Shown here piece by piece: positions 1 to 6,704 of a stretch of DNA of 8,351 nucleotides (the stretch's first letter is position 1; every line of letters begins with the position of its first letter). This DNA is from Sulfolobus sp. UBA167 (GTDB taxonomy: Archaea; Thermoproteota; Thermoprotei_A; Sulfolobales; Sulfolobaceae). Below the pieces are notes generated by a model that made no database searches, was not told where the DNA came from, and saw only the letters and a program-made list of their open reading frames with translations. The stretch covers positions 1 through 8,351 of the forward strand of contig DAHF01000044.1 in the NCBI GenBank assembly GCA_002495845.1. The letters are read 5' to 3'. A program made the translations under genes and the position numbers.

Positions 1-3
1 GAT

Positions 4-162
4 CTACCGTAAAGGAGGGAGCTTCCTTACCTCGCGATGAGAATTTCCTGCTTCTCAGAACAACCTCGATCCCCCTTCATCCACGAGGTTCAATGAACGG
101 AACCAGTCTATGATGCCCGTGCAGAAAAGTTACGGAGGGTTCGCTCTCCACAACGTAAGTTG
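4..162 (+). other. Structured non-coding element, possible RNA or IS605/TnpB-type end relic
   Basis: This stretch has no credible gene but contains successive hairpins. They are 9-16 with 24-30 (seven pairs, one bulged A), 38-43 with 52-57 (6 bp, 8-base loop) and 62-68 with 84-90 (7 bp, 15-base loop). Then come 134-139 with 144-149 (six pairs including one G-U, closing a TTCG loop) and 151-154 with 159-162 (4 bp around GTAA, a GNRA-type loop). Blocks CTACC, GGGAGCTTCCT, TTCCTGCTTC, GGAGGG, GCTCT and ACAAC recur in the same order near the right edge of the window. The CTACC...GGGGCTTCCTG style resembles, from memory, sequence near ends of archaeal IS200/IS605 elements carrying tnpB, but no tnpA or tnpB is present. 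Strand is assumed. The structure is visible; its identity is inference. Confidence 0.4.
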
Positions 163-237
163 CCCAGCCTTGGTACTGACCCAGCACTTTTAGCCTTGTT
201 GTTGATATTATTCGTAGTTTTAGTATAAAAACTCTTC

Positions 238-280
238 TAGGGGTTATCCATCCCCTACGGAAGGGGTCTTCGGCCCCCTT
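238..280 (+). other. Tandem GC-rich hairpins, second with a UUCG tetraloop
   Basis: Two adjacent perfect stems are visible. TAGGGG (238-243) pairs with CCCCTA (252-257) around an 8-base loop. AAGGGG (261-266) pairs with CCCCTT (275-280); inside it, C268-G273 closes a TTCG loop after one U-C mismatch. A cUUCGg loop is an especially stable RNA cap. The pair sits between the structured element on the left and the promoter of the next gene. It could be the 3' end of a structured RNA, a terminator-like structure, or the subterminal palindrome of a decayed insertion sequence. No T-run follows directly. Confidence 0.4.
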
Positions 281-327
281 AAACCCCGTTAAGTTAAAAT
301 TAGATGATGACCTTTTTTAGCTAAAGT

Positions 328-336
328 CTAAAAACC
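328..336 (+). promoter_or_regulatory. TATA-like box of the four-cysteine gene
   Basis: TCTAAAAAC is centred about 26 bases before the ATG at 358. This is the archaeal TATA-box distance for a transcript that begins at or next to the start codon. There is no Shine-Dalgarno motif before that ATG, which fits a leaderless mRNA. Confidence 0.4.
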
Positions 337-357
337 TCTGACCGCAAGTATTACAGT

Positions 358-822
358 ATGGAAGAATTTACCAAGATTTCTATTGATCTAGCCTTATCAA
401 CAAAGATAAAGAACTACGATAGGCTAGTCTCCGAGGGAGAGTCTAAGATGAAAACTTGCGTGTTTTATGATGGCGGCTCATGTATAAAATTTAGATCTAA
501 TAGTAAAATTCTTGCAGTCTGGAAAAACGACACAAAAATAACTCCTCATGCGTTGTTTTGTTATTTATGCCCTTTTTATGCCTTCAGGGATGACGGCGAT
601 AGGATATCCCTAACTATGTATGACCTTTACCTCTTCTATATGGAACTTAGAGCCAGAATAGAAAGAGAGGCCGTAAAGTTAGAAGAAAGACTCAACGATG
701 TAACATTTGCCTCATCTGTTTTCATAAGAAAGAGGTATAATGAACTTTTAGACATCTTAAACGATGCTGAAGACAAAATAGACATAATAAAAGCAATTCT
801 AAGTATAACTAAGGGAATGTAA
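358..822 (+). CDS. Hypothetical protein with four paired cysteines (possible metal site)
   Basis: I do not recognise this 154-residue protein. It is soluble, with no signal peptide or membrane segment. Residues 34-71 carry four cysteines: C34 and C42 flank a FYDGGS turn, and C68 and C71 form CYLCPF. The spacing C-x7-C-x25-C-x2-C suggests a zinc or iron-sulfur site. The C-terminal part (about 88-150) is rich in charged residues and leucine and looks helical, possibly coiled coil, as in an oligomerisation or nucleic-acid-binding tail. The ATG at 358 is chosen because a TATA-like box lies about 26 bases upstream and no ribosome-binding motif is present, implying a leaderless mRNA. The base composition is AT-richer than the repair operon. 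It stands alone; neither neighbour hints at a function. It is probably a Sulfolobales-restricted family, but that is a guess. Confidence 0.7.
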   Translation: MEEFTKISIDLALSTKIKNYDRLVSEGESKMKTCVFYDGGSCIKFRSNSKILAVWKNDTKITPHALFCYLCPFYAFRDDGDRISLTMYDLYLFYMELRARIEREAVKLEERLNDVTFASSVFIRKRYNELLDILNDAEDKIDIIKAILSITKGM

Positions 823-844
823 CATTAAACGTTTAAAAATGTTA
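820..844. repeat. Inverted repeat overlapping the stop codon
   Basis: TAACATT (820-826) and AATGTTA (838-844) are perfect inverted arms around an inner palindrome TTAAACGTTTAA (825-836). The left arm contains the TAA stop of the preceding gene. It may be a transcript 3' end structure or a protein-binding palindrome; the AT-rich stem is weak at high temperature, so a DNA-level role is at least as likely. Confidence 0.35.
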
Positions 845-1174
845 TCAACTGAGAAAATTTTAGGTTATATGAATTTAGTTATCCTCTTCTTTAGGCAAAT
901 TAGTTCTCATGTTGAATACCATTCTGTAACATATTTCTCTTAATTCTTATTTATAAATGAAAATTTAGTTAATTATAACATAGAGATACAGACAGCAAAG
1001 GGAAGTCTAAAAATTGTGATGATAAATTAAAGTACGACATCAATAGTTAGGTCCAATTATCACAGAATTCTTGATTTCACTCTAATCTTCAAAATTTGGA
1101 TTGCTAATTTGTAAAAGTTTATCTTAGGGTAGCACTTAAAAATAGTTAAAAGTTATTAGAACATATATCTATTG
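823..1174. other. AT-rich intergenic region
   Basis: No supported gene, tRNA or CRISPR unit is visible here. Points of note are a strong TATA-like stretch TTTATAAAT (about 949-957) with no obvious ORF after it in either direction, and a short minus-strand open stretch (946-875) that may be a gene-tail relic. There is also a weak long-range stem, AATTGTGAT (1012-1020) with ATCACAGAATT (1059-1069). The last 40 bases hold the promoter of the metal transporter. Confidence 0.6.
1136..1154 (+). promoter_or_regulatory. Putative promoter of the CDF transporter gene
   Basis: Two overlapping A/T boxes, TTAAAAATAG (1136-1145) and GTTAAAAGTT (1145-1154), lie upstream of the ATG at 1175. The second is centred about 26 bases before it, the distance expected for a leaderless transcript. 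No Shine-Dalgarno motif is seen before the start. I see no clear metal-regulator operator. Confidence 0.4.
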
Positions 1175-1972
1175 ATGAAAACATCTATCAGTTTCGCGAT
1201 GGCATTAATTGCGACAACAGCAGCTTGGATTTTCACGTTCTCCCCGCTGGCTTTCCTTGAATTCTCCCATGCCCTTGCAGACGCTCTGTCAGTTATGGTA
1301 TCAGCATGGATAGTAAAAAACTTAAACTACAGAGACAAAGGATTCACATATGGACTTCACCGAAGAGAGATCTTCTCAATTCTAATCAATGTAAGTGTTA
1401 TGATCATAACTTCATTTTTAGCTGTGGTATTCTCACTTCAAGAACTAATGCTTAGGAGTTATGGAGAAAATGAACTACCGCTGATATTAGGCTCAGTGAC
1501 GTCTGCGGCATTCATGACTGTCGCCAATGGTAAATATGGAATTAAGGAGCATGCATTGGCGGATTTAATTGATTATATAGTTGGTGGAGTGACAGGAACT
1601 GTAATGGTCGTAACTGGATTTTACTTGTTGAACCCCATAGCTTCTCTTTTGCTAGTAGGAGTAAACACTTACTTTGCAACTCCACTTTTGAAGGAATCCT
1701 ATTATACTCTCATGGAAAAATCTCCCGTGGACGTCTCCAGAGTCCAGCATGATTTAAAGGAGATCGAACCTAGCGTTCACCACGTCCACGTGTGGACATT
1801 ATGTGAGCATATGAGGGTTGCAACGCTCCATGTGATAGCGAATCCTTATGACAAGTTAGAGGACATAGAGAAAAGGAGAGTCATGTTAGAGAAATTACTT
1901 AAGGAAAAATACGAAGTGAATCACGTTACAATCCAGTTCGAAACTAAAGGAACTGACTTGGCCACCAACTGA
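1175..1972 (+). CDS. Cation diffusion facilitator (CDF/CzcD-ZnT type) metal efflux transporter
   Basis: This 265-residue membrane protein belongs to the cation diffusion facilitator family, which exports Zn2+, Co2+, Cd2+ or similar ions in exchange for protons. About six hydrophobic segments occupy residues 4-175. The metal-site signatures are H32ALAD36 in TM2 and H126ALAD130 in TM5; this HxxxD pair is the Zn-transporter pattern. TYGLHRRE (58-65) matches the CzcD-type YGxHRxE loop. The cytoplasmic domain carries HHVHVW (202-207) and ends in HVTIQFE, as in the family. The His-rich loop often found between TM4 and TM5 is absent, and the protein is a little shorter than typical members. TTG at 1172 is a possible start, but the adjacent ATG is preferred. 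The final codons overlap the 3' end of nurA on the other strand by 29 bases. The family is secure; the metal is not determined. Confidence 0.9.
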   Translation: MKTSISFAMALIATTAAWIFTFSPLAFLEFSHALADALSVMVSAWIVKNLNYRDKGFTYGLHRREIFSILINVSVMIITSFLAVVFSLQELMLRSYGENELPLILGSVTSAAFMTVANGKYGIKEHALADLIDYIVGGVTGTVMVVTGFYLLNPIASLLLVGVNTYFATPLLKESYYTLMEKSPVDVSRVQHDLKEIEPSVHHVHVWTLCEHMRVATLHVIANPYDKLEDIEKRRVMLEKLLKEKYEVNHVTIQFETKGTDLATN

Positions 1973-2945
1973 CTCCAAGGTTATTGTACCTCCCTATCAT
2001 AGAAAGAATTCTTGCCCTGTCGTCCTTTGAAACTTTCACATCAGAGTGTGCCTTAACCAGAGGGTACGGATATCCCTTTATGGAATCAGAATAAAGCTTG
2101 TTCATAATGAGTTCAATCTCACCGCTAGTTATCCTCCCGAACACGTCCACTCTCAGGATCATGGAATCGTTAGATAGCCTAACGTAAAACGTGGAATATT
2201 CTCCTCCTAGTTTCTTAAGCTCTGGTACTTCTTCAATCGAACCTACATCTATGTTGTGTATTTTTGGCTTAGTGTATCCAGTACCTCTTGTAAATAGCTC
2301 GAGTAAAGTCATGTCAGAATAGAAAGAATTGAAGACGTCAGTAGACCTGCTCTTTTTGGATATCCAAACGGTTCCTCCCCTTTCCTTTATTGCAGATATT
2401 AAGAGCTTATTTTCAAGGATTAAAGAATTCTTGATCTCAGCCTCTGTCTTCATCTCCAAAGCCAATATTTCCCTACACTTGTCCGTTTCTTTTAACTGGT
2501 CCAGAAGATAAAGATACTTCTCGTCTATCCTTTTCCCTATCTTTTTCTTTATGCTTCCATCCATCAAAATCAAGGATGAAGGATTATGCATTGCAAGCTT
2601 GAGTTCCATCGATTCCATCGCATACCCAGTCATGTCCCTAGCGTCGTTGCCGGGTTTAAACACACCTACCCTCGCCATCTTGTCCTTAGGTTCTGTCTTC
2701 TCACCATCATGGAAAACTGCCTCAGCATTTATAACGAAGACGACTCCAGTCCTCACTTCCTTTGAGAACATGCCACCATCTATTGCCAGGATCCCCTTAG
2801 GATCTCCTGGACGAGGAACATAAGGAACCCATATTTCGTTTACTTTTTCCTGAGTTTCCCTGCTTATCTCTTGCGAGAGAGCAAAGAGGTCTTTCTTTAT
2901 TTTTAAATAATTGTCAACTAAATTATTATAAACCTCTTTGATCAC
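1944..2945 (-). CDS. nurA: NurA 5'-3' nuclease of the HerA-NurA resection complex
   Basis: NurA is the archaeal nuclease that docks on the HerA hexamer and degrades DNA during end resection, helping produce the 3' overhang for RadA. The 333-residue protein shows the RNase H-like NurA core. AIDGG carries the first catalytic aspartate (D56), YAMESMEL supplies conserved acidic residues (E111/E114), LMDGS holds D129, and a late AHSD (H300) is the conserved histidine region. It ends in the aromatic tail SWWPSQFL. The start is chosen as GTG 2945 because GGTGA (2955-2951) lies exactly 5 bases upstream, the spacing seen at mre11 and rad50. ATG 2951 and GTG 2954 would overlap that motif. It overlaps rad50 by 20 bases, pointing to coupled translation as the last gene of the operon. 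Family assignment is firm; the start is an inference. Confidence 0.93.
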   Translation of the reverse strand: MIKEVYNNLVDNYLKIKKDLFALSQEISRETQEKVNEIWVPYVPRPGDPKGILAIDGGMFSKEVRTGVVFVINAEAVFHDGEKTEPKDKMARVGVFKPGNDARDMTGYAMESMELKLAMHNPSSLILMDGSIKKKIGKRIDEKYLYLLDQLKETDKCREILALEMKTEAEIKNSLILENKLLISAIKERGGTVWISKKSRSTDVFNSFYSDMTLLELFTRGTGYTKPKIHNIDVGSIEEVPELKKLGGEYSTFYVRLSNDSMILRVDVFGRITSGEIELIMNKLYSDSIKGYPYPLVKAHSDVKVSKDDRARILSMIGRYNNLGVSWWPSQFL

Positions 2946-5577
2946 TTTCATCACCTATATTTTCTATGCTCACTTTGCTTATTCCGTTTTCCTTCTTGAC
3001 TCTAAATACAACGTCTGCTGCGTCTAAGACCTCCTCGTCATGCGTTATCACTAGAATCTGGGGTACTACTTCGTTTACCGCCTTTATCACTTCTATGAGC
3101 TTCTTTCTCCTCTCCTCGTCTAGATGAATAGTAGGCTCATCAAGTATCATGAAACCTGGATTTGTGATAATTTTAGTCAAGGCTAAACGCATGGCTAATG
3201 CCAGGGAGATCTTCTCGCCGCCGCTCAAGTTCTCTATGCTGAGCTGATCCCCCTTCGTGTTATAAACAATCGTTTCAAATTCGGTTCTCATTCTCGTCTT
3301 GCCCGTAGTTTTCCTTGATATTTCAACGTTCCTAAACGATAGGTCAAACCTACCTAAGATGTCATTCACGTTATTAGTGAGGATAGTTGACACGCTAGAG
3401 ACGAGATAGCCTTTCAAACCGCCGTCTCCGAGATCGTCCCTGAGCTTAGTCAACCTCTGATGCGCGCTCTCCAACTTAGGCATTTCCTTCAACTTAGCTT
3501 CTTCCTCGTCTATTTCTTTCCTCTTGTTGTCTATCTCTTTTCTCACCTCGGTTACTCTGCCCTCGATCTCCGACTTCCTGCTTGATGCCTCACGATACCT
3601 TTCCGTAGCCTCGTCTACCCGATCCTTAGCCTTCTTGTATTCCTCCTCATTAAAGGATAAACTATCCAACTCCTGAGATATAGCGTCCAACTCCATTTTT
3701 TTATCCTCAAGGTTTTTCTTGTTGCTCAGGTATCTGACCTCTATCTTCTCTAACTCCCTCAGCTCCCTCTCTATTTCGTCGTATTCCAATATCTTTCTCT
3801 GCACGTAATCTATAGACTCGCCCTTCATTTTAGACTCAACTTCCTTCAGCTTGTCCTCGAGGCTTGATATATGGAGCTTGAGCGCATCCTCTTGAGTTTT
3901 AAGGCTTTCCAGCTCTTCCTCTGACACGTCCTTAACTGATAGATATGACTCATACAACGACTCAAGGTCTTCGTTTTTTAAGGTCTCCTCATCTCTCTTA
4001 ACCTCATCCCTTAGCTTTTCGTAGTCCTTTACCATCTCCTTCAGGTTAGATATTTCCTTCTCCAGTTTAGCCTTCCTGTCCAAGTTAGACTTTAATTTGC
4101 CAGCAAGCTGGTTTAGGTTAGAGATCTCTTCGTTGAGCTTCCTAATCTCCAAGTTTAGCCCCTTCTTATTTTGACATAAGGAGAACCTGGTTTTCCGCAG
4201 TTCGGAAAGCTTAGCTTTCTTCTCCTCTTCTATGTTTCTCCTGTGTTCCTCATCAAGGGGACTTCCGCAAATTGGACATTTATCTCCATGGACTTCGTCT
4301 AGCCTGCTGAGCGTCTCCTGAATGTCATTGATCATAGCCTCGATTTCTCCCATTTTCTTCTCCGTTTCACTTAATTCCTCCTGTTTTGCTTGGATCTCTT
4401 CCCTCAATGACGCTAACTTCTCGCCTATGTTGCCCTCCTGCGATGAGATTTCCTCCTCCAATTTCCTTAGCTCGGTGAAGTCTCGGTCTAAACTGATCTT
4501 GTATGGAGTCACCTCGTCTAGTTTTCTCTTGTTTTCCTTCAGCCTACTACTTACCTCCAGATACCTTTTGTAGTAAGGTTCGAGCTCTTTCTTTTTCTTC
4601 AACTTAGCTTCCACGCTCTCCCTGTTTCTGGCGACCATTTTCAGCTGTTTGTACTGTTTTTCTACAGTATCTTTGTTGGTCTGATACGCCTTTATATCGC
4701 CCTCTATTTCTTTATACTTTCTTAGTTCCTCGAGCTTAGAACGCAAAGGATCGAGTTTCTCCAATTCCGTCTCGTCTCTTTCAAGCTCCAGCTTCAGCCT
4801 CTTGATCTCTTTCTCCGTTGTAGTCTTCCTCTGAAGCGTTACAAGATAGGCTTCCCTCTTTTTTGTCATCTCTTCTAGCTCTACTTTGAAGGTATTGGCT
4901 TCCCTTGAGATCGACTCTAACTCGTCGTTGATTTTTCTCAACTCCCCTTCCATTTGCATCAAGTCTGACTCCTTCATTGACAGATACTCCTTGTCCCTCT
5001 GGACCCGAGTTTCAATATCTCTAAGGCTCTGAATCCTGCTTTCTAGATCCCTTTGCACCAATCTTATGTAGCCTGAAGAGTCAATCAACTTGTCTAACTT
5101 ATCTATCTTCATTATCTCTGACAAGATCTCGCCCAGTTCCTTCTCTTCCAGTACGTCTAGGATCTTCCCCTCTTTCACGATGAAGGTGGAGTAAGCCACA
5201 CTGGGGACCACTCCGAGAATTCTCTCCATCTCTTTGCTGACCGCCTGAGCGCCTCTAGCTAATGGATTGCCCTCAACGAAGAGGACGTCGTCCTGGGCCT
5301 TTCCCTGCTTTGAAAGGAACCTCTTGACCTGGTATCTCTTCCCGTTCTGGGTGAAGCTCATGATAACAGAAGCTTCATGTCCTCCCTTCCGCACCATGTT
5401 AGCTATGTTTCCCTTGTCCCCTTCTCTAAATATGGAAAATAAGATGCCTTGTATAATCGAAGTCTTTCCAGCTCCGTTCTGCCCTATTATGACGTTGACC
5501 GCGATGTTGCTGTCGAAGTGAACCTCCGTATTGGAGTGGCTCAAGAAGTCCTTGAGTTTGAGTTCCTCAATTTTCAC
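2926..5577 (-). CDS. rad50: Rad50 ABC-type ATPase of the Mre11-Rad50 complex
   Basis: Rad50 is the SMC-like ATPase that binds and tethers DNA ends and controls Mre11. The 883-residue protein has the usual archaeal length. Walker A is GQNGAGKTS (32-40), followed by long antiparallel coiled coils (roughly 150-430 and 450-700). The apex has the zinc hook CPIC (C434, C437), through which two Rad50 molecules join. The signature is LSGGEK (S785), Walker B is ILDEPT (D813, E814), then the D-loop HLDEERR and switch histidine H846 in THDEE. Unusually, the position of the Q-loop glutamine appears to be E136, in VKEGKIL. GTG 5577 is chosen as start because GGTGA (5587-5583) is 5 bases upstream and the protein then begins KIEELKLKDFLSH, like other Rad50s; the longer reading from 5634 adds residues that mostly overlap mre11. 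It overlaps mre11 by 11 bases and nurA by 20. Confidence 0.96.
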   Translation of the reverse strand: MKIEELKLKDFLSHSNTEVHFDSNIAVNVIIGQNGAGKTSIIQGILFSIFREGDKGNIANMVRKGGHEASVIMSFTQNGKRYQVKRFLSKQGKAQDDVLFVEGNPLARGAQAVSKEMERILGVVPSVAYSTFIVKEGKILDVLEEKELGEILSEIMKIDKLDKLIDSSGYIRLVQRDLESRIQSLRDIETRVQRDKEYLSMKESDLMQMEGELRKINDELESISREANTFKVELEEMTKKREAYLVTLQRKTTTEKEIKRLKLELERDETELEKLDPLRSKLEELRKYKEIEGDIKAYQTNKDTVEKQYKQLKMVARNRESVEAKLKKKKELEPYYKRYLEVSSRLKENKRKLDEVTPYKISLDRDFTELRKLEEEISSQEGNIGEKLASLREEIQAKQEELSETEKKMGEIEAMINDIQETLSRLDEVHGDKCPICGSPLDEEHRRNIEEEKKAKLSELRKTRFSLCQNKKGLNLEIRKLNEEISNLNQLAGKLKSNLDRKAKLEKEISNLKEMVKDYEKLRDEVKRDEETLKNEDLESLYESYLSVKDVSEEELESLKTQEDALKLHISSLEDKLKEVESKMKGESIDYVQRKILEYDEIERELRELEKIEVRYLSNKKNLEDKKMELDAISQELDSLSFNEEEYKKAKDRVDEATERYREASSRKSEIEGRVTEVRKEIDNKRKEIDEEEAKLKEMPKLESAHQRLTKLRDDLGDGGLKGYLVSSVSTILTNNVNDILGRFDLSFRNVEISRKTTGKTRMRTEFETIVYNTKGDQLSIENLSGGEKISLALAMRLALTKIITNPGFMILDEPTIHLDEERRKKLIEVIKAVNEVVPQILVITHDEEVLDAADVVFRVKKENGISKVSIENIGDESDQRGL
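2951..2955 (-). promoter_or_regulatory. Shine-Dalgarno motif of nurA, inside rad50
   Basis: GGTGA on the minus strand is followed by the 5-base spacer TGAAA and GTG (2945-2943). It overlaps the more upstream GTG/ATG pair at 2954/2951, which would then lack a ribosome-binding site. This decides the nurA start. Confidence 0.6.
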
Positions 5578-6703
5578 CTTTTTCACCCATAGATATTTTC
5601 TGGAGCGAGTCCTTAACGACCTTCTCGTCGTCAATGTTTTCGATCATATCTAAAATTATGTTTATTTCTTGCTTGGAATATCCTTTATCCTCAAAGAACT
5701 TTCTTATCAGCTCGTCTATCGTACTATTAGACGGCAGTGTAGAACCGTCTGTCTGGTTCTGCTCGGTGTTGTATTTAATAATCCTATAATGGAGTACCAC
5801 CTCCTGGAGTTTAGCCATGTATTCCAACGCATATTTAGAATAGTTTCCGTTGACTTCTATGTGGAGTATTGGCTTCTTGTGATACTTTACGGGAATTTCC
5901 TGCAGGAGCTTGTCTATCTCGTTCTTGTAATCAGCAGAGCTTATAGTAACGACCTCCTGAGGTCTTATATCGAGGTTTATACTCTGAACGTTGGTTTGAT
6001 TTGAGGAAAGGTCGACCAGAAAGGCGCCCTTCCCATATTTCTTGTAGCCTTCTATTTCCTCTTCCCTTATAATGTCTGGAGAGCCTGCTACCCCAAGCTC
6101 TCCGTTGCCGAACTTCTGGAGCATTCTAGTATGGAAATGCCCCAGAGCATAGTAATCGAAACCTAAAGGTATGTCTCCTTGTGAAATCTGCCAAGAGTAT
6201 GCATAGGGAAGTACTTCCCTTATTCCTTGATGCAACATAATGACGTTCTTGAACCCTGGGGCGGGTTTGACGCTCCTGAGTTGGTCCTTTAACTGCTCTG
6301 AAAGTAAGCTAGGTTTGTGCTTTATCCCGATTACCCTTACCTTGGATCCTTCGCCCTCAAGGTCCACATAAGTATCATTAATAAGCCTTAATCCAGCTAT
6401 CTCTAAGATCTTCTGAGGGTACTTCTCTCCCGCCCTCTTCGGAGTGTCGTGGTCTCCGGGTATGCTCAGGAAATCTATCCCTGCATTCCTCAACCTCATG
6501 ATTTCATTCATAGCATGATATAAGGCATTGTTTGGGGGATTAGGGACGTCGAAAAGGTCACCAGTATGTATCACGGCTTTCACGTGTTCCTTTATTGCCT
6601 CATCAATAAGGGAGGAAAACGTGTTGTAAACGTCAGTTTCCCTGTCGTCGAGGCCGTACTGTCTTTTACCTAGATGCGTATCAGATATGTGAAGGAGGAG
6701 CAT
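5567..6703 (-). CDS. mre11: Mre11 nuclease (double-strand break repair)
   Basis: Mre11 is the Mn2+-dependent phosphoesterase of the Mre11-Rad50 complex, with endonuclease and 3'-5' exonuclease activity at DNA breaks. The 378-residue protein begins with the phosphoesterase domain: ISDTHLG (D8, H10), HTGDLFD (D49), PGDHD (83-86), MLHQG (H158) and GHFH (H189, H191). Motif III reads GDHD rather than the usual GNHD. A capping domain follows, then a C-terminal helical region (about 320-378) expected to bind the Rad50 coiled-coil base. ATG 6703 is chosen because GGTGA (6713-6709) lies 5 bases upstream and the protein then starts MLLLHISDTHLG, the family norm; a start at 6724 would add seven residues inside herA. 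One base separates it from the herA stop, and it overlaps rad50 by 11 bases. Confidence 0.96.
   Translation of the reverse strand: MLLLHISDTHLGKRQYGLDDRETDVYNTFSSLIDEAIKEHVKAVIHTGDLFDVPNPPNNALYHAMNEIMRLRNAGIDFLSIPGDHDTPKRAGEKYPQKILEIAGLRLINDTYVDLEGEGSKVRVIGIKHKPSLLSEQLKDQLRSVKPAPGFKNVIMLHQGIREVLPYAYSWQISQGDIPLGFDYYALGHFHTRMLQKFGNGELGVAGSPDIIREEEIEGYKKYGKGAFLVDLSSNQTNVQSINLDIRPQEVVTISSADYKNEIDKLLQEIPVKYHKKPILHIEVNGNYSKYALEYMAKLQEVVLHYRIIKYNTEQNQTDGSTLPSNSTIDELIRKFFEDKGYSKQEINIILDMIENIDDEKVVKDSLQKISMGEKGEN
5583..5588 (-). promoter_or_regulatory. Shine-Dalgarno motif of rad50, inside mre11
   Basis: GGGTGA on the minus strand is followed by the 5-base spacer AAAAG and GTG (5577-5575). It lies in the last codons of mre11 and decides the rad50 start. 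Confidence 0.65.
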
Positions 6704-6704
6704 T

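Noticed and set aside
41..193. Open frame of 50 codons through the left structured element, as a possible tnpB C-terminal fragment
   Set aside because: The translation shows no zinc-ribbon cysteine pairs or RuvC-like motif of TnpB, no start, and it runs through the hairpins. It looks like chance.
304..341. C/D box small RNA: ATGATGA at 304-310 and CTGA at 338-341
   Set aside because: Only 27 bases separate the boxes, there are no internal C'/D' boxes, and the span covers the TATA-like box of the next gene.
1016..1070. C/D box small RNA starting with GTGATGA at 1016
   Set aside because: No CTGA D box or C'/D' pair follows at suitable spacing.
4322..4573. Plus-strand open frames inside rad50, mre11, herA and nurA (for example 4322-4573)
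   Set aside because: They are mirror frames of conserved genes; Ser/Leu/Phe-rich translations reflect the Lys/Glu-rich coding on the other strand.
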